Made by a program: the position numbers and the translations under genes. The notes beneath the pieces are model-generated. The model saw only the letters and a list, made by a program, of their open reading frames with translations, had not been told where the DNA came from and made no database searches. This document shows positions 62,653 to 64,000 of a stretch of DNA of 64,000 nt, piece by piece (positions within the stretch are counted from its first letter, which is position 1; each line of letters starts with the position of its first letter). The stretch spans positions 124,001 to 188,000 of the forward strand of contig CAWGTW010000016.1 of NCBI GenBank assembly GCA_963825565.1, written 5' to 3'. This stretch comes from JBFGCT01 sp963825565 (GTDB lineage: Bacteria > Actinomycetota > Acidimicrobiia > Acidimicrobiales > Ilumatobacteraceae).

Positions 62653-62725
62653 GCCCTCTTAGCTCAGTCGGCAGAGCACAGCCATGGTAAGGCTGGTGTC
62701 GTGGGTTCGATTCCCACAGAGGGCT
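62653..62725 (+). tRNA. tRNA-Thr (anticodon GGT)
   Basis: Acceptor GCCCTCT pairs with AGAGGGC, D-stem GCTC/GAGC, anticodon stem CAGCC/GGCTG with loop ATGGTAA (anticodon GGT), T-stem GTGGG/CCCAC with loop TTCGATT. The CCA end is not encoded. Confidence 0.95.
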
Positions 62726-62766
62726 CGACCAAGTGGTCGAGGCAACTCGGCGACGAGCCAAACCCT

Positions 62767-62843
62767 GGCGGCGTAGCTCAGTTGGTCAGAGCATCCGGCT
62801 CATAATCGGAAGGTCATCGGTTCAAGTCCGATCGCCGCTACCA
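62767..62843 (+). tRNA. tRNA-Met (anticodon CAT), elongator type
   Basis: Acceptor GGCGGCG pairs with CGCCGCT (G-U at the first pair), D-stem GCTC/GAGC, anticodon loop CTCATAA (CAT), T-stem ATCGG/CCGAT, CCA encoded. The anticodon stem lacks the three G-C pairs of initiators. An isoleucine tRNA with modified CAT cannot be fully excluded. tuf begins 48 bases later. Confidence 0.9.
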
Positions 62844-62891
62844 GCAAGCAATCAACGATCCATCGGAACCTCGGGAGCAAGAGGACAGACA

Positions 62892-64000
62892 ATGAGCAAG
62901 AAGAAGTTTGAGCGGACGAAGCCGCATGTGAATATTGGTACGATGGGTCATATTGACCATGGTAAGACGACGTTGACGGCGGCGATTTCGAAGACGTTGG
63001 CGGAGCAGGGGTTGGCGGAGTATTCGCCGTTTGATTCGATTGATAAGGCGCCGGAGGAGAAGGCGCGGGGTATTACGATTTCGATTGCTCATATTGAGTA
63101 TGAGACGGCGAATCGGCATTATGCGCATGTGGATATGCCGGGTCATGCGGATTATATCAAGAATATGATTACGGGTGCGGCGCAGGTGGATGGTGCGATT
63201 TTGGTGGTGGCGGCGACTGATGGGCCGATGCCGCAGACGCGTGAGCATGTGTTGTTGGCGCGGCAGGTGGGGGTGCCGTACATCGTGGTGGCGTTGAACA
63301 AGGCTGATGCGGTGGATGATGATGAGTTGATCGAGTTGGTGGAGCTCGAGGTGCGGGAGTTGTTGAACGAGTATGAGTTCCCGGGTGATGAGGCGCCGGT
63401 GGTGCAGGTGTCGGCGTTGAAGGCGTTGGAGGGTGATGCTGATGCGCAGGCGCAGATCATGGAGTTGTTGGATGCCTGTGATGCGTCGATCCCTGAGCCG
63501 GTGCGGGAGTTGGACAAGCCGTTCTTGATGCCGATCGAGGATGTGTTCACGATCACGGGTCGGGGGACGGTGGTGACCGGGAAGGTGGAGCAGGGTGTGA
63601 TCCATACCGGTGACGAGATTGAGATTGTGGGGTTGCGGCCGACGCAGAAGACGACGTGTACCGGGGTGGAGATGTTCCGGAAGTTGTTGGATGAGGGTCG
63701 TGCTGGTGACAATATTGGGGCGTTGTTGCGGGGGACGGGGAAGGATGATGTGGAGCGGGGTCAGGTGTTGTGTAAGCCGGGTTCGATTACGCCGCATACT
63801 GATTTTGAGGGGAATGTGTATATTTTGACGAAGGATGAGGGTGGTCGTCATAAGCCGTTCTTCAATAATTATCGGCCGCAGTTTTTCTTTCGGACGACGG
63901 ATGTGACGGGGTCGATCAAGTTGCCGGAGGGGACGGAGATGGTGATGCCGGGTGACAACGTGGAGATGACGGTGGAGTTGGGGAAGCCGATCGCGATGGA
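62892..64000 (+). CDS. tuf: elongation factor Tu, 5' part, with unusual G/T-ending codons
   Basis: Delivers aminoacyl-tRNA to the ribosome. The first 369 codons are present and the gene runs off the window. GTPase motifs: GHIDHGKTTLTAA (P-loop), ARGITIS (switch I), DMPGHADY (switch II, where most homologues have DCPGH), NKADAVDDDEL and SALKALEG. Domains 2 and 3 are recognised in FTITGRGTVVTGKVEQG, KLLDEGRAGDNIGALLRG and GGRHKPFFNNYRPQFFFRTTDVTG. ATG 62892 has AGAGGA upstream and follows tRNA-Met closely, so both may be co-transcribed. Third codon positions are nearly all G or T, unlike every neighbour: among codons 2-31 eighteen end in G, ten in T, two in C and none in A. Confidence 0.97.
   Translation, partial: MSKKKFERTKPHVNIGTMGHIDHGKTTLTAAISKTLAEQGLAEYSPFDSIDKAPEEKARGITISIAHIEYETANRHYAHVDMPGHADYIKNMITGAAQVDGAILVVAATDGPMPQTREHVLLARQVGVPYIVVALNKADAVDDDELIELVELEVRELLNEYEFPGDEAPVVQVSALKALEGDADAQAQIMELLDACDASIPEPVRELDKPFLMPIEDVFTITGRGTVVTGKVEQGVIHTGDEIEIVGLRPTQKTTCTGVEMFRKLLDEGRAGDNIGALLRGTGKDDVERGQVLCKPGSITPHTDFEGNVYILTKDEGGRHKPFFNNYRPQFFFRTTDVTGSIKLPEGTEMVMPGDNVEMTVELGKPIAM

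Noticed and set aside
62838..63851. A 337-residue open frame on the strand opposite tuf
   Set aside because: It is open because tuf codons end in G or T: the aligned antisense codons then begin with A or C and cannot be stops. The product is low-complexity His/Arg/Leu text.

Overview
This is a 64 kb high-GC chromosomal window. Most codons end in G or C, genes are densely packed with many ATGA/GTGA/TGATG overlaps, and there are several F420-type enzymes (two luciferase-like oxidoreductases and a Ddn-like protein), a DUF2237 protein and an HBHA/phasin-like protein with its XRE regulator. This suggests an actinobacterium, most plausibly of the Acidimicrobiia (Ilumatobacter-like) group. The assignment is inference from gene content, not a database match.

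Layout. 1-3.1 kb: end of a vanadium-haloperoxidase/PAP2-type protein, the agmatine-to-putrescine pair aguB-aguA, and an S4 RNA-binding protein. 3.2-7.5 kb: a FAD amine oxidoreductase, an MFS transporter and a Thr-rich membrane-anchored protein. 7.6-17.3 kb: one-carbon and methylamine metabolism: metF-fhs, a cyclopropane-fatty-acid-type methyltransferase, a GntR regulator, a dimethylglycine/sarcosine dehydrogenase-type FAD-GcvT fusion, and etfB-etfA. 17-34.8 kb: mixed accessory genes, including an ABC ATPase with a degenerate H-loop, a 1245-residue secreted TSP3/VWA protein with a nuclease-like C-terminus, an isochorismatase plus DDAH-like pair, F420-type enzymes, a frameshifted double-GNAT gene, the HBHA/phasin-like gene with its regulator, uridine phosphorylase, a sulfotransferase and a second MFS transporter. 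34.8-42.6 kb: a corrinoid-dependent methyltransfer cluster (MttB-family methyltransferase, reductive activator, methyl-THF:corrinoid methyltransferase, PF13769 protein, DUF1638 protein, corrinoid protein) with a divergent IclR regulator. 43.1-54.4 kb: an 11-gene complex I operon nuoABCDHIJKLMN without nuoEFG, followed by a MidA/NDUFAF7-type methyltransferase. 55.9-64 kb: acetyl-CoA synthetase, a large membrane-anchored protein, YajQ, gpsA, a GNAT acetyltransferase, tRNA-Tyr, tRNA-Thr, tRNA-Met and the start of tuf.

How the genes work together. The corrinoid cluster would move a methyl group from a quaternary amine (glycine betaine is the natural guess) to tetrahydrofolate. MetF and Fhs would process methyl-THF toward formate. 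The FAD-GcvT fusion would remove the remaining methyl groups of dimethylglycine/sarcosine and pass electrons to ETF. The strongest link is in the DNA: three promoters (metF-fhs, the MttB gene, and the corrinoid-protein/iclR divergent region) each carry two 17-bp operators of the form GTTCC-N7-GGAAC, spaced exactly 18 nt apart. This points to one IclR-controlled methyl-group regulon spread over 31 kb.

The other outstanding feature is the nuoJ-nuoK junction. Four tandem 113-bp repeats each encode a complete 37-codon reading frame whose stop overlaps the next start (TGATG), so the translational coupling chain from nuoJ to nuoK is preserved. The tuf gene also stands out, with codon third positions almost entirely G or T.
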